A DNA stretch of 64,000 nucleotides. Origin: Neobacillus novalis NBRC 102450 (GTDB taxonomy: Bacteria; Bacillota; Bacilli; Bacillales; Cytobacillaceae). Positions 9,310 to 17,938 of this stretch are shown here, piece by piece. Each line of letters begins with the position of its first letter. Positions within the stretch are counted from its first letter, which is position 1. The position numbers and the translations under genes were made by a program. The stretch covers positions 83,145-147,144 of the forward strand of contig NZ_BCVP01000022.1 of the NCBI RefSeq assembly GCF_001591805.1. The letters run 5' to 3'. Under the pieces are notes generated by a model. It worked only from the letters and a program-made list of their open reading frames with translations. It was not told the origin of the DNA and ran no database searches.

Positions 9310-10107
9310 TTGAATCTTACAGATATATTATATGAAAAAACTAATGGAACGGCAAAAATTACGATGAATCGTCCTAAATCGCTAAATGCCTTCCGTGGTG
9401 AAACTGTTCAGGAACTAATCAGGTGTTTTCGCGATGCATGGGATGATAATGAAATTGGCGTAGTGGTGTTAACTGGTGCTGGAGATAGGGCTTTTTGTGT
9501 AGGTGGAGATATTAAACAACGAGAATCCGGCGGATACGGTGGGAATGGTGGATTAACCGGCGGAATGGGATTAGAGATGGAGACGCTGCACTACGTCATT
9601 CGTAACATTCCTAAACCAGTTATTGCCGCCGTGAACGGTTATGCAGTTGGCGGAGGACATGTGCTACAAGTACTTTGCGATCTAACTATTGCCTCTGATC
9701 GAGCAATCCTGGGCCAAAAAGGCCCTTCAGTAGGAAGCTATGATGCAGGTTTTGGTTCTGCTTATTTGGCAAGGATAGTGGGAGAGAAAAAAGCAAGAGA
9801 AATTTGGTATCTTTGTCTCCAATACAGCGCCGAAGAAGCATTACAAATGGGTTTGATCAATAAAGTGGTACCGCATGAACAGTTACAAGAAGAAGTAGAC
9901 AAATGGTGTGAACTTATTCTACAAAAGAGCCCAACCGCTTTAAAAATGTTAAAAGCCTCTTTTAATGCCGATTCAGCCAATATCGAAGGGATTTCACAAT
10001 TGGCTTTTGGAAGCTTATCCATGTTTTATAAATCGGAAGAGGCATTGGAAGGAAAAAATGCATTCGTAGAAAAACGCCCTGTTGATTTTAGCAGATTCAG
10101 AAAATAA
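9310..10107 (+). CDS. MenB/BadI-type crotonase, probable 2-ketocyclic acyl-CoA hydrolase
   Basis: This 265-residue protein belongs to the naphthoyl-CoA synthase (MenB) / 2-ketocyclohexanecarboxyl-CoA hydrolase (BadI) branch. Diagnostic segments are GGGHVLQVLCDLTIAS, GQKGPSVGSYDAGFG and KKAREIWYLC, and the end AFVEKRPVDFSRF. The hydratase glutamates are absent and the Ser/Asp pair of the GSYD segment is kept, as in MenB and BadI. It lies in a CoA-catabolic operon, next to an SDR and away from any visible men genes. Hydrolytic cleavage of a beta-keto ring (BadI role) is therefore the better guess than menaquinone synthesis. Start TTG 9310 has RBS GGGAGTG. Confidence 0.8.
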   Translation: MNLTDILYEKTNGTAKITMNRPKSLNAFRGETVQELIRCFRDAWDDNEIGVVVLTGAGDRAFCVGGDIKQRESGGYGGNGGLTGGMGLEMETLHYVIRNIPKPVIAAVNGYAVGGGHVLQVLCDLTIASDRAILGQKGPSVGSYDAGFGSAYLARIVGEKKAREIWYLCLQYSAEEALQMGLINKVVPHEQLQEEVDKWCELILQKSPTALKMLKASFNADSANIEGISQLAFGSLSMFYKSEEALEGKNAFVEKRPVDFSRFRK

Positions 10108-10126
10108 AGGTAAAGGGGTTTAGAAA

Positions 10127-10897
10127 ATGAATGTATTGGAGTTATTTAAGCTAGAAGGTAAGGTTGCCATTATTACCGGTGGAGGTCAAGGACTAGGAAA
10201 GCAAATTGCAACAGCTTTGGCAGAGGCAGGCTGTAATATTGTACTCTGTTCCAGGAAAATCGAGACATGCGCGGATACTGCTTACCGCTTGATGAACTAT
10301 GATGTAAAGGCAAAGGCCTATAAATGTGACATAACAAAAGAAGAAGAGATTCAGAGTTTAATTGATAATGTAATCAAGGAATTTGGGAAGATTGATATTT
10401 TGGTTAACAATAGTGGTACGAATTGGGCAGCACCTGTAGAAGAGATGCCACTTGTGGGCTGGGAAAAAGTAATCAAAGTTAATTTGACAGGCACCTTTTT
10501 AACGGCGAAAATAATTGGCAAAAAGATGATTGAACAAGGATTTGGCAAAATTATCAATATTTCATCCTGCGCGGGATTAAGAGTGGATCCACCGGAAATT
10601 TTAGATGCAGTTGGTTATTCCACGAGTAAGGCTGCTGTTGTTCATCTTACAAAGGATTTAGCAATGAAATGGGGCAAACATGGCATCAATGTGAATGCGC
10701 TTGCTCCAGGCTATTTTCCAACGAAGATGACAATGGCGTTTTTAGAAGAAAAAGGAGAAATGGTGATGGAAAGATCACCTTTAAAAAGAATAGGTGATGA
10801 TAATAGTTTAAAAGGTGCAGCAATATTTTTGGCCTCTGACGCCAGTGATTTTGTGACTGGTCAAGTCCTTGCTGTTGATGGCGGATTCTCTTTATAA
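10127..10897 (+). CDS. SDR-family oxidoreductase, possible ring hydroxyacyl-CoA dehydrogenase
   Basis: This classical short-chain dehydrogenase has 256 residues. It has the cofactor motif TGGGQGLGK, NNSG (variant of NNAG), and the catalytic Ser of INISS with Tyr and Lys of YSTSK. The C-terminus ends VDGGFSL. Overall it resembles gluconate 5-dehydrogenase-like SDRs. It starts 19 bases after the BadI-like gene. In the alicyclic route a BadH-type SDR makes the ketone that BadI then opens, so this gene is the natural candidate (inference from adjacency). Confidence 0.88.
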   Translation: MNVLELFKLEGKVAIITGGGQGLGKQIATALAEAGCNIVLCSRKIETCADTAYRLMNYDVKAKAYKCDITKEEEIQSLIDNVIKEFGKIDILVNNSGTNWAAPVEEMPLVGWEKVIKVNLTGTFLTAKIIGKKMIEQGFGKIINISSCAGLRVDPPEILDAVGYSTSKAAVVHLTKDLAMKWGKHGINVNALAPGYFPTKMTMAFLEEKGEMVMERSPLKRIGDDNSLKGAAIFLASDASDFVTGQVLAVDGGFSL

Positions 10898-10925
10898 ATT
10901 CTAAAAGAACGGGTGGTAAAGGTTT

Positions 10926-11783
10926 ATGATCACTGCAGTTATTGGTGCTGGAACTATGGGTACAGGAATCGCGCAACTATTTGCTCAATCGGGATATAGT
11001 GTCACACTCTTTGATGTTAATGAGACCTCTTTAAATAAAAGTGTTGAAAAAATAAAAAGCCATCTACAAAGAGCATACAAAAAAAATACTTTAAATGAAG
11101 ATGTTGAATCAGTTTTACAACGAATAAAAACCACAATAAACATAATAGATCTAAAAGAAGTCGATTATGTTACCGAAGCAATCCCAGAAAAAATGGCGTT
11201 AAAGCAATCGTTGCTTTTATTATTAGAGAGTATTTGTTGTGAAAAAGCGATATTTTCAACCAACACTTCCGGATTAAATATTACGGAACTGTCATCAGTT
11301 CTTAAATTCCCTGAACGTTTAATTGGCACTCATTATTTTTATCCTCCTCCAGTAATGTCGCTTGTAGAAGTGGTGAGAGGCCATCAAACAAGTAACGAGA
11401 CGTTTGAAATAGTCAAAAAACTTATGGAGAGTTTAAATAAAAAGTGGATTGAGGTTAAGGAATCTCCGTTATTTGTCGTCAATCGCATCCTAATCCCTAT
11501 GATTAATGAAGCAATTTGTGTCCTGGAAGAAGGGATTAGCAGTAAAGAAGAAATAGATGAAGCAATGAAATTAGGAGCACATCACCCGATTGGTCCAATT
11601 ACGTTAGCTGATACCGTGGGGCTGGATACAGTATTAAATGTAATGGAAACCCTTTACGTGGAAACGAATAATCGAAAGTATCAGCCTTCCAAACTTTTAT
11701 ATGGAATGGTAGAAAAAGGAAAGTTAGGAAGGAAAACTGGTGAAGGTTTTTATCAATATATGGCGAAGGAAGCAACAAAATAA
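10926..11783 (+). CDS. 3-hydroxyacyl-CoA dehydrogenase, second paralogue
   Basis: This 285-residue NAD-dependent 3-hydroxyacyl-CoA dehydrogenase has Rossmann motif AVIGAGTMGTGIAQ and acidic FDVNETS. The catalytic segments are NTSGLNITEL and GTHYFYPPPVMSLVEVV, and the ending is GKLGRKTGEGFYQY. The usual FFNPVP is replaced by YFYPPP, which may reflect a different acyl group. It lies between two SDR genes in the same operon direction, with 28 bases to the preceding gene. Confidence 0.9.
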   Translation: MITAVIGAGTMGTGIAQLFAQSGYSVTLFDVNETSLNKSVEKIKSHLQRAYKKNTLNEDVESVLQRIKTTINIIDLKEVDYVTEAIPEKMALKQSLLLLLESICCEKAIFSTNTSGLNITELSSVLKFPERLIGTHYFYPPPVMSLVEVVRGHQTSNETFEIVKKLMESLNKKWIEVKESPLFVVNRILIPMINEAICVLEEGISSKEEIDEAMKLGAHHPIGPITLADTVGLDTVLNVMETLYVETNNRKYQPSKLLYGMVEKGKLGRKTGEGFYQYMAKEATK

Positions 11784-11847
11784 ATCAAGCTTTAATACTT
11801 TCAGGGTTCAATTGAATCTTTTTTCTTGATATTTTGGGGGGCTTGAA

Positions 11848-12615
11848 ATGAAATTGGAAGGTAAAGTTGCCTGCATTACTGGATCCGCAGGTGGATTAGG
11901 TTATGCAATGGCTAAACAGATGGCAATAGAGGGTGCTATTGTAGTGATGAATGACCTTGATGAAACGGGTCTACAAAAAGCGGTTGATTTATTAAAAAAT
12001 GAAGGATTTAAAGTGAATGAATATGCTGCAAATATAGCCAACAAGGATCAAGTCACGGCAATGATGAAGTTCATTTATGATTCTTTTGGAAGAATTGATA
12101 TTCTGGTTAATAACGCTGGAGGAAGTTTGCATACACCAAAAAAGTTAGAAGAAATTATGGAAGAACATTGGGATTTAGTATTGGATGTAAATTTAAAAGG
12201 GACATTTTTATGCTCTCAAGCAGTTGTTCCATATATGAAAGCAAAAACAGGCGGAAGTATTATTAATGTTGCCTCAATCGGTGGGAGAACGGCAAGTATT
12301 GTAACCGGTGTTGCGTACGCTGCGGCTAAAGGCGGAATCATCTCATTTACAAGGCGGTTGGCAAAAGAAATAGGCCGTTATGGAATTAGAGTGAATGCGA
12401 TTGCACCTGGACTGGTGATCAGTGGTGAACGAATGCAAGATACTTGGGAAAACATGAATGAAATAGAACAGAATTCGGTTCTTGAAGAAATTCCACTTCG
12501 CCGATTAGGGTCAATTGAAGAACAAGCAAGTGTAGTGACCTTTTTGGCGTCTAATGATTCTCACTATATGACCGGGGCTATATTGGATGTCAATGGTGGG
12601 CGTTTTATGGGATAA
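11848..12615 (+). CDS. SDR-family oxidoreductase (FabG-like)
   Basis: This classical SDR of 255 residues has the NAD(P) motif TGSAGGLGYAM, NNAGG, and catalytic Ser in INVAS with Tyr-Ala-Ala-Ala-Lys (YAAAK). The end is VNGGRFMG. MNDLD at the end of the second strand suggests NAD preference. RBS GGGGGG lies at about 11836-11841. It shares operon direction with the preceding 3-hydroxyacyl-CoA dehydrogenase. A 3-keto/3-hydroxyacyl-CoA or alcohol substrate is likely, but specificity is not visible. Confidence 0.87.
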   Translation: MKLEGKVACITGSAGGLGYAMAKQMAIEGAIVVMNDLDETGLQKAVDLLKNEGFKVNEYAANIANKDQVTAMMKFIYDSFGRIDILVNNAGGSLHTPKKLEEIMEEHWDLVLDVNLKGTFLCSQAVVPYMKAKTGGSIINVASIGGRTASIVTGVAYAAAKGGIISFTRRLAKEIGRYGIRVNAIAPGLVISGERMQDTWENMNEIEQNSVLEEIPLRRLGSIEEQASVVTFLASNDSHYMTGAILDVNGGRFMG

Positions 12616-12719
12616 AAAATGTTTAAAAAATTAAGAATATAAGATTTTTCAGATGGAAGTAATCTCTCTTTTATGTAATACTATTATAAAATTTGAAATA
12701 TTAAGAGAGGGATGAAATA

Positions 12720-13040
12720 ATGAAAAATCGCGAAAATGTTTTAATCACCGGATTTGCCCAGTTGCCTCGTGGTACTACATTATATGAAAGAAATAAGATC
12801 ATTGGTGTTGTCCTGGTTGTTAATACAAAGACAGAAATCATTGAAGATGCAGAATTTACATTTGTTGCTGATTTAACAAATTTCTACTTAAGTGAAGTTG
12901 TAAAAGGGTATGATTTAAAGAAGGGCTTACAACCGCTTACAGAGACCATAAAAAAACATTGTTTACTGCCTTCACAAGGTGCTATTATCCAAGCTGTACG
13001 TTCAGCATGGGATCGGTATAATGAATCAAAAGCCTTATAA
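12720..13040 (+). CDS. DUF3870-like small protein
   Basis: This 106-residue soluble protein closes the first transcription unit. It has no signal peptide or membrane segment. The pattern (ITGFAQLPRGTTLYE, IGVVLVVN, IIEDAEFTFVADLTNFYL, VVKGYDL) resembles the DUF3870 family, whose biochemical role I do not know. RBS GAGAGGG precedes ATG 12720. The inverted repeat CTCTCTT (about 12664) / AAGAGAG (about 12703) would place that ribosome site in a stem. A terminator follows 106 bases downstream. Position at the end of an acyl-CoA catabolic operon hints at a pathway-linked role. Confidence 0.7.
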   Translation: MKNRENVLITGFAQLPRGTTLYERNKIIGVVLVVNTKTEIIEDAEFTFVADLTNFYLSEVVKGYDLKKGLQPLTETIKKHCLLPSQGAIIQAVRSAWDRYNESKAL

Positions 13041-13145
13041 TTTAATAAACATGCAATGATCCAATTAGTGGACTATTGACAATTTTATATAGCTTTTCTG
13101 GTTATCTATGGGGATTGACAAAAATCAATCTTATCACTAGGTAAG

Positions 13146-13188
13146 ACCCAGTAACAAAGGTAGTTTATTTGTTACTGGGTTTTTTTTA
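13146..13188 (+). terminator. Rho-independent terminator ending the first catabolic operon
   Basis: A perfect 13-bp stem, ACCCAGTAACAAA (13146-13158) and its complement (13168-13180), has a nine-base loop and is followed by eight T residues. It separates the DUF3870 gene from the ligase/mutase operon. Confidence 0.95.
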
Positions 13189-13246
13189 GTAGATGGTCAT
13201 TAAGCTTAGAAATTAAACTTATTTAAAATCATGGAGGGATTTTATT

Positions 13247-14800
13247 ATGAATCTACTAGCTTATATGATCGAAAGAAGTGCAAGATATTATAAAAATAAT
13301 ACTGCCCTAATTTCTGAGGGGGAATTAATGACATTTGAACAAGTTCATAAAATATCAAACACCTTAAGTAATACGTTTCAAAAGCTTGGTGTAACGAAAG
13401 GCGAGAGAGTGGGTATTTTACTTCCCAATAGCTCTCCATATTGTATTGCAGATTTTGCCTTAATAAAAAGTGGTTTAGTTCGGGTGCCATTAAATACAAG
13501 ATTAACAACAAATGAGATTGAATACATTCTTAATGATTCAAATGCATCAATACTTATATATGGCAATGATTACGCAATGAAAGTAAGTGAAATCAGGGAT
13601 AACATTCCTTTTGTAAAACATTTTATATGTGTAGGGAATGAGAATACAAGTGACTTATCATATGAAAAACTGTTGACCCAGAACAGTCCTGAAAATGATT
13701 ATGTCGATACGAATGAAGAGGACCTTTTCCAAATTTTATATACATCTGGAACAACAGGCAAGCCAAAAGGGGCTGTCACAGATGTTCGTTCGAGAATTTC
13801 TTCACTGAACAACGTTTTTATTGATGAGTTAATGATTAAGCCAACCGATGCAATGATTCATGTTGCTTCTTTAGCACATGGTGGGGGTACAAAGGTGTTG
13901 CCTCACTTTGTAAAAGGGGCTGCCAACATCTTAATGCCAAAGTTCCAAGTTGATGAGTTTTTTAATCTTGTGGAAAAATATGGTGCTACAACGACCTGGA
14001 TGGTTCCCACCATGATTTCGATGCTAGTCCAGTTCGAAAATCTTCACGAGTATGATTATAGCAGTTTAAACACGATTATTTATGCAGGGGCGCCAATGCC
14101 GGTAGCGACCTTGAAAAGGGCGATTGATGTATTTGGTAATATTTTTGTTCAAGTTTACGGTCTCAGCGAAGCGCCTAATCCCGATTTAGTTTTAACAAAG
14201 AACGATCATATCACTGGGTTATATGAAAAACCGAGAATTCTAGCTTCGGCCGGTCGGGAAATCATGAATGCTCGAGTGTTACTAATAGATAAGGATGGGA
14301 ATGAAGTCCCTACCGGGGAAATCGGCGAGGTTATTATTTCCGGTGACAATATTATGAAAGAATATTGGGGCTTACGGGAAGCTACCAAAGAAACGATTCG
14401 TGACGGCTGGCTATATACTGGCGATTTAGCAAAGAAGGATGAAGATGGATATATTTATATTGTTGATCGCCGTAAAGACATGATCATTAGCGGAGGATAT
14501 AATATTTATCCAAGAGAAATCGAAGAAGTACTATACCAACATCAAAGTGTTTTAGAAGCAACCGTTTTTGGTATTCCGGACAATAAATGGGGAGAGTCTG
14601 TCAAAGCTTGTGTAGCCCTTCGACAAGGAGAAACAGTAACAGCTGTAGAATTAATAGAATATTGCCGAAAATTTCTTGCCAGCTATAAAAAGCCAAAGTC
14701 AATCGATTTCCTTGATGAACTTCCAAAAAGCTCAAATGGTAAAATTCTTAAGCGTGAATTAAGGAGTCAATATTGGCAATCATGTGATCGGCAAGTTTAA
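13247..14800 (+). CDS. Acyl-CoA ligase (AMP-forming)
   Basis: This 517-residue ANL ligase is the first gene after the terminator and so likely the head of a second unit with the B12 mutase. Motifs are YTSGTTGKPKGAV, a YGLSEAPN A5 region, YTGDLA, DRRKDMIISGGYNIYPREIEE and catalytic lysine in SSNGKILKREL. RBS GGAGGG precedes ATG 13247. It starts only 28 bases before the mutase gene ends the spacing. Its acid is probably the precursor of the acyl-CoA that the mutase rearranges (inference). Confidence 0.9.
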   Translation: MNLLAYMIERSARYYKNNTALISEGELMTFEQVHKISNTLSNTFQKLGVTKGERVGILLPNSSPYCIADFALIKSGLVRVPLNTRLTTNEIEYILNDSNASILIYGNDYAMKVSEIRDNIPFVKHFICVGNENTSDLSYEKLLTQNSPENDYVDTNEEDLFQILYTSGTTGKPKGAVTDVRSRISSLNNVFIDELMIKPTDAMIHVASLAHGGGTKVLPHFVKGAANILMPKFQVDEFFNLVEKYGATTTWMVPTMISMLVQFENLHEYDYSSLNTIIYAGAPMPVATLKRAIDVFGNIFVQVYGLSEAPNPDLVLTKNDHITGLYEKPRILASAGREIMNARVLLIDKDGNEVPTGEIGEVIISGDNIMKEYWGLREATKETIRDGWLYTGDLAKKDEDGYIYIVDRRKDMIISGGYNIYPREIEEVLYQHQSVLEATVFGIPDNKWGESVKACVALRQGETVTAVELIEYCRKFLASYKKPKSIDFLDELPKSSNGKILKRELRSQYWQSCDRQV

Positions 14801-14827
14801 CGTTCGGAACTATCGGGAGGGGTTTAG

Positions 14828-16510
14828 ATGACACAGAAAACAAAGGATATCGCAATAGCAAATAAAATGTGGATGGAAGAACGTTTGGAACCTTGGCTGT
14901 TAGATAATCCTGAACGAAATAGTGAATTTTTAACAAAATCCGGACTTCCTGTAAAAGCCTTATATACTCCTGAGGATCTGGGAAGGGATCCAGAACAATA
15001 TCTAAATGAGATTAATTTTCCTGGTCAATTTCCTTTTGTCCGCGGGGTAGACCCATCGATGTATCGCAGTAATATTTGGGTAATGGGTATGTATTCAGGA
15101 TTTGGCTCGGCTGAAGAAGCGAACAAGCGGTACCGTTTCCTGTTAGAGCAAGGGCAAACAGGGTTTTCGATTGCCTTAGATTTACCTACACAAGTTGGTT
15201 ATGACTCCGATTATGAACTTTCTGAAGGGGAAGTCGGAAAAGTAGGGGTTGCGATTGATTCCCTAGAAGATATGGAAAGGCTATTTGAAGGGGTAAATTT
15301 TGAAAAGGTACGCCAGATTCGAACAACAGCTAATGGAATTGGTCCCTTGATGGTGGCCCTATTAGTCGCATATGCTGAGAAACAAGGAATCGATCCGAAC
15401 AACATTAAAATTTTTCTGCAAAACGATGTACTAAAGGAATATATAGGGCGTGGAACATATATTTATCCACCCGAACCTTCCGTTAAATTGTCTGCAGACG
15501 TGATTGAATACTGCTCAAAGCATTTACCAAACTGGGTGCCTATAGCTTTTAGCGGCTATCACATTCGTGACAGCGGTAGTACGGCCATTCAAGAACTGGC
15601 GTATTCTTTGTCGAATGCCATTGCTTATATAGATGAGACATTGTCACGAGGGGTGGAAATTGATGATTTTGCTCCAAAAGTATTTACTTTTTTAGCCTCC
15701 AGTGTAGATTTTTTAGAAGAAGTAGCGAAGTTTCGAGCTGCACGGAGAATTTGGGCAAAACTTATGAAAGAAAAATATGGTGCAAAAAATCCTGACTCGA
15801 TGAGATATCGAATTTTTGCCTACACATTAGGAGGGGCTTTAACCGCTCAACAACCTTTAAATAATATCGTCCGTGTAACTATCGAAACGATGGCTGCTGC
15901 CTTAGGCGGGGTACAGACCGTTGCAACCTCTTCCTTTGATGAGGCATTGGGTTTACCTACGGAACAAGCCGTAACAGTTGCCCTAAGAACTCAACAAATT
16001 GTTGCCGAGGAAAGTGGAGTAACAAACACCATCGATGCACTGGGCGGCTCTTATGCGATTGAATGTTTGACAGATAAAATCGAAGAGGAAGTCATGAAAG
16101 AACTTGAGAGAATAGATCAACTCGGCGGCGCCGTCGCCTGTATTGAAAATGGTATTTTTCAAAAGGAGCTTGCTGAATCTGCTTACCGGTATCAAAAGAA
16201 TATTGAATCTGGGAAAGAGACATTGGTTGGAGTGAATAAATACAAAGTAGAAGAAGACCTCGACACACCAGTTTTTGAGGTCAATGAGGAAATGGAAAAA
16301 AGACAAATTGAAAGACTAAAAGAATTAAAGGCTAGCAGAAATGAAGAAAAAGTCAAAGAAGCGTTACAACGTATAAAAGAAGCGGAAGAAAGAAGAGAAA
16401 ATGTGATTCCGGCGATGATTGAAGCAGTGAAAGTCTATGCATCCGTAGGTGAAATAAGCGATGTGTTACGGGATATTTACGGAATTTATCAGGATTCTGC
16501 TAAATTTTAA
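14828..16510 (+). CDS. AdoCbl-dependent acyl-CoA mutase, large (substrate-binding) subunit
   Basis: This 560-residue protein has the TIM-barrel substrate domain of the methylmalonyl-CoA mutase family. It lacks the C-terminal B12 domain, which is supplied by the gene at 19246-19674. Numbering runs in register with the Propionibacterium enzyme. Conserved are Tyr89, the GYDSD loop, Gln198 in LQND, Arg208, and His245 in SGYHIRDSG. The Arg87 that binds the methylmalonyl carboxylate is Gly87 (segment WVMGMYSGF), and Gln88 is Met. The Asp found at about 117 in 2-hydroxyisobutyryl-CoA mutase is also absent (Ala116). It is therefore probably neither enzyme but a mutase for an uncharged or bulky acyl group. 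RBS GGGAGGGG, ATG 14828. Confidence 0.92.
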   Translation: MTQKTKDIAIANKMWMEERLEPWLLDNPERNSEFLTKSGLPVKALYTPEDLGRDPEQYLNEINFPGQFPFVRGVDPSMYRSNIWVMGMYSGFGSAEEANKRYRFLLEQGQTGFSIALDLPTQVGYDSDYELSEGEVGKVGVAIDSLEDMERLFEGVNFEKVRQIRTTANGIGPLMVALLVAYAEKQGIDPNNIKIFLQNDVLKEYIGRGTYIYPPEPSVKLSADVIEYCSKHLPNWVPIAFSGYHIRDSGSTAIQELAYSLSNAIAYIDETLSRGVEIDDFAPKVFTFLASSVDFLEEVAKFRAARRIWAKLMKEKYGAKNPDSMRYRIFAYTLGGALTAQQPLNNIVRVTIETMAAALGGVQTVATSSFDEALGLPTEQAVTVALRTQQIVAEESGVTNTIDALGGSYAIECLTDKIEEEVMKELERIDQLGGAVACIENGIFQKELAESAYRYQKNIESGKETLVGVNKYKVEEDLDTPVFEVNEEMEKRQIERLKELKASRNEEKVKEALQRIKEAEERRENVIPAMIEAVKVYASVGEISDVLRDIYGIYQDSAKF

Positions 16511-16536
16511 TATGATGATAATAGGAGGGTCCATAC

Positions 16537-17937
16537 TTGATTGGTATTACAAATATTTATCCGTATCTTCCTTACTACCGAATATCACTAGAGTCAATAA
16601 ACAGAGCTTGGAACCGACCGGCGGGAAAGGGAACCCGTTCGATTTCGAATTATGATGAGGATGTCATTACGATGTCGGTGAATACGTTATCCTCTAAAAA
16701 GAAAAGCTGGGATGATCTTGATTTCCTAATTCATGCTACAACTAGTAGTCCTTTCGTGGAGGAAAGCAGTGCAGCAATCATATCTTATGTCCTTGGAACA
16801 GGTGCTGACTGTTTAAACCTAAATGTAAATCAATCCTTAACAAGCGGTACAAAAGCATTACATTTAGGCCTTCAATTGCTTAAAGAAAAGAAAAAAGGGA
16901 TGATTATCGCTGCTGACCGCCGTGATATCCAAAGTGGGGAGGATCTTGAAAAAGTACTTGGCGATGGTGCATGTGCGATTGAGATTGGTGTGGATCATGT
17001 AATGGCAAAGGTAGAGGCATTTTCTTCGAGAACAGACTTTGGATATGATACATGGCAATTAAAAAATGAGGCATCCGTGAAAAAAAGTGATGATAAATTT
17101 GCTAACGAAGTTAAAATAGAAAATCTGGTTGCGGTTGGAAAGGACCTTTTAGAAACTTCCAATCTTCAAGCATCTGATATTAAATGGGTAATAGTTGCAG
17201 ATTCCCAAACAAAGCTAGCGAATACAATTAATTCTAAGCTTGGCTTTACGGCGGAGCAGCATTTTATTAGTTCATTAAACAATGAAATAGGTTATCTGGG
17301 GGTTTCATCAGGTTTTTTATATTTAAATGAACTATTTCTTAAAGCTAATTCTGGCGATCGAATCATGCTTTTGCAATCGGGATCAGGTGCAGATGGATAT
17401 ATTTTCCAGGTGACCTCTAATATAGAAGACTTTAAAAAAGAAAATGGACTTCTGTTACAACTCAGTTCGAAAACGGTCATTGAAAATTATAATGAAGGTT
17501 TAGTTAGAAGGGGCTTGCAAAAAATAAGTGAATTAAAACCGTATGCAACGAAAACCTATATGCGTAGAGAACGGGAGAACAATCTTCGTTTTCGAGGTCA
17601 AAAATGTGGGGAATGTGAATTTATCCATTTTCCGAAGAGACCAAATTGCCATCTTTGCGGATCACGAGAAAAGATGGAATGGATTTGGCTGGAAAGGACA
17701 GGAACCATTGTCACCTTTACCCATGACCATGTTTTCCCGGGGGACATCGAACCAAAGACAATGGCAGTTGTCGACCTTGATGGCGGCTGCCGTATTTTTA
17801 CACAAATGACAAACCATAGCCATAATCAAGTGAAAATAGGCAATCGTGTCCGGTTATCATTCCGAAAATTACATGAGGGTGGAGATTTTCCAAATTACTT
17901 TTGGAAAGCTTTACCTATTATTCAAGGTGGTGTTTAA
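16537..17937 (+). CDS. HMG-CoA-synthase-like thiolase-fold protein fused to DUF35 zinc/OB domain
   Basis: This 466-residue, two-part protein has residues about 1-330 resembling KAS III/HMG-CoA synthase halves (start IGITNIYPYLPYYRI; ADRRDIQSGEDLEKVLGDGACA; GYLGVSSGFLYL). Residues about 340-466 form a DUF35-type module with zinc ribbon CGEC...CHLCG and an OB-fold (GTIVTFTHDHV). The usual ACKAGT catalytic-cysteine block is replaced by LTSGT, so the N-terminal domain is probably not a normal synthase. The start is TTG 16537 behind AGGAGGG. The thiolase gene begins one base after its stop. In archaea a thiolase, HMG-CoA synthase and DUF35 protein form one complex; here two of the parts are fused. 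Confidence 0.85.
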   Translation: MIGITNIYPYLPYYRISLESINRAWNRPAGKGTRSISNYDEDVITMSVNTLSSKKKSWDDLDFLIHATTSSPFVEESSAAIISYVLGTGADCLNLNVNQSLTSGTKALHLGLQLLKEKKKGMIIAADRRDIQSGEDLEKVLGDGACAIEIGVDHVMAKVEAFSSRTDFGYDTWQLKNEASVKKSDDKFANEVKIENLVAVGKDLLETSNLQASDIKWVIVADSQTKLANTINSKLGFTAEQHFISSLNNEIGYLGVSSGFLYLNELFLKANSGDRIMLLQSGSGADGYIFQVTSNIEDFKKENGLLLQLSSKTVIENYNEGLVRRGLQKISELKPYATKTYMRRERENNLRFRGQKCGECEFIHFPKRPNCHLCGSREKMEWIWLERTGTIVTFTHDHVFPGDIEPKTMAVVDLDGGCRIFTQMTNHSHNQVKIGNRVRLSFRKLHEGGDFPNYFWKALPIIQGGV

Positions 17938-17938
17938 G

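Noticed and set aside
9310..10107. Annotation as menB of menaquinone synthesis
   Set aside because: No other men gene is near and the context is acyl-CoA catabolism; the family is shared with BadI.
13076..13121. Two TTGACA hexamers before the terminator
   Set aside because: Neither has a -10 box at acceptable spacing, and a promoter directly before a terminator makes little sense here.
14828..16510. Annotation as methylmalonyl-CoA mutase
   Set aside because: The substrate-carboxylate arginine is glycine, so the specific name would be misleading.
17846..17938. Upstream extension of the thiolase frame
   Set aside because: The extension overlaps the conserved C-terminus of the DUF35 fusion gene; ATG 17939 has its own ribosome site.
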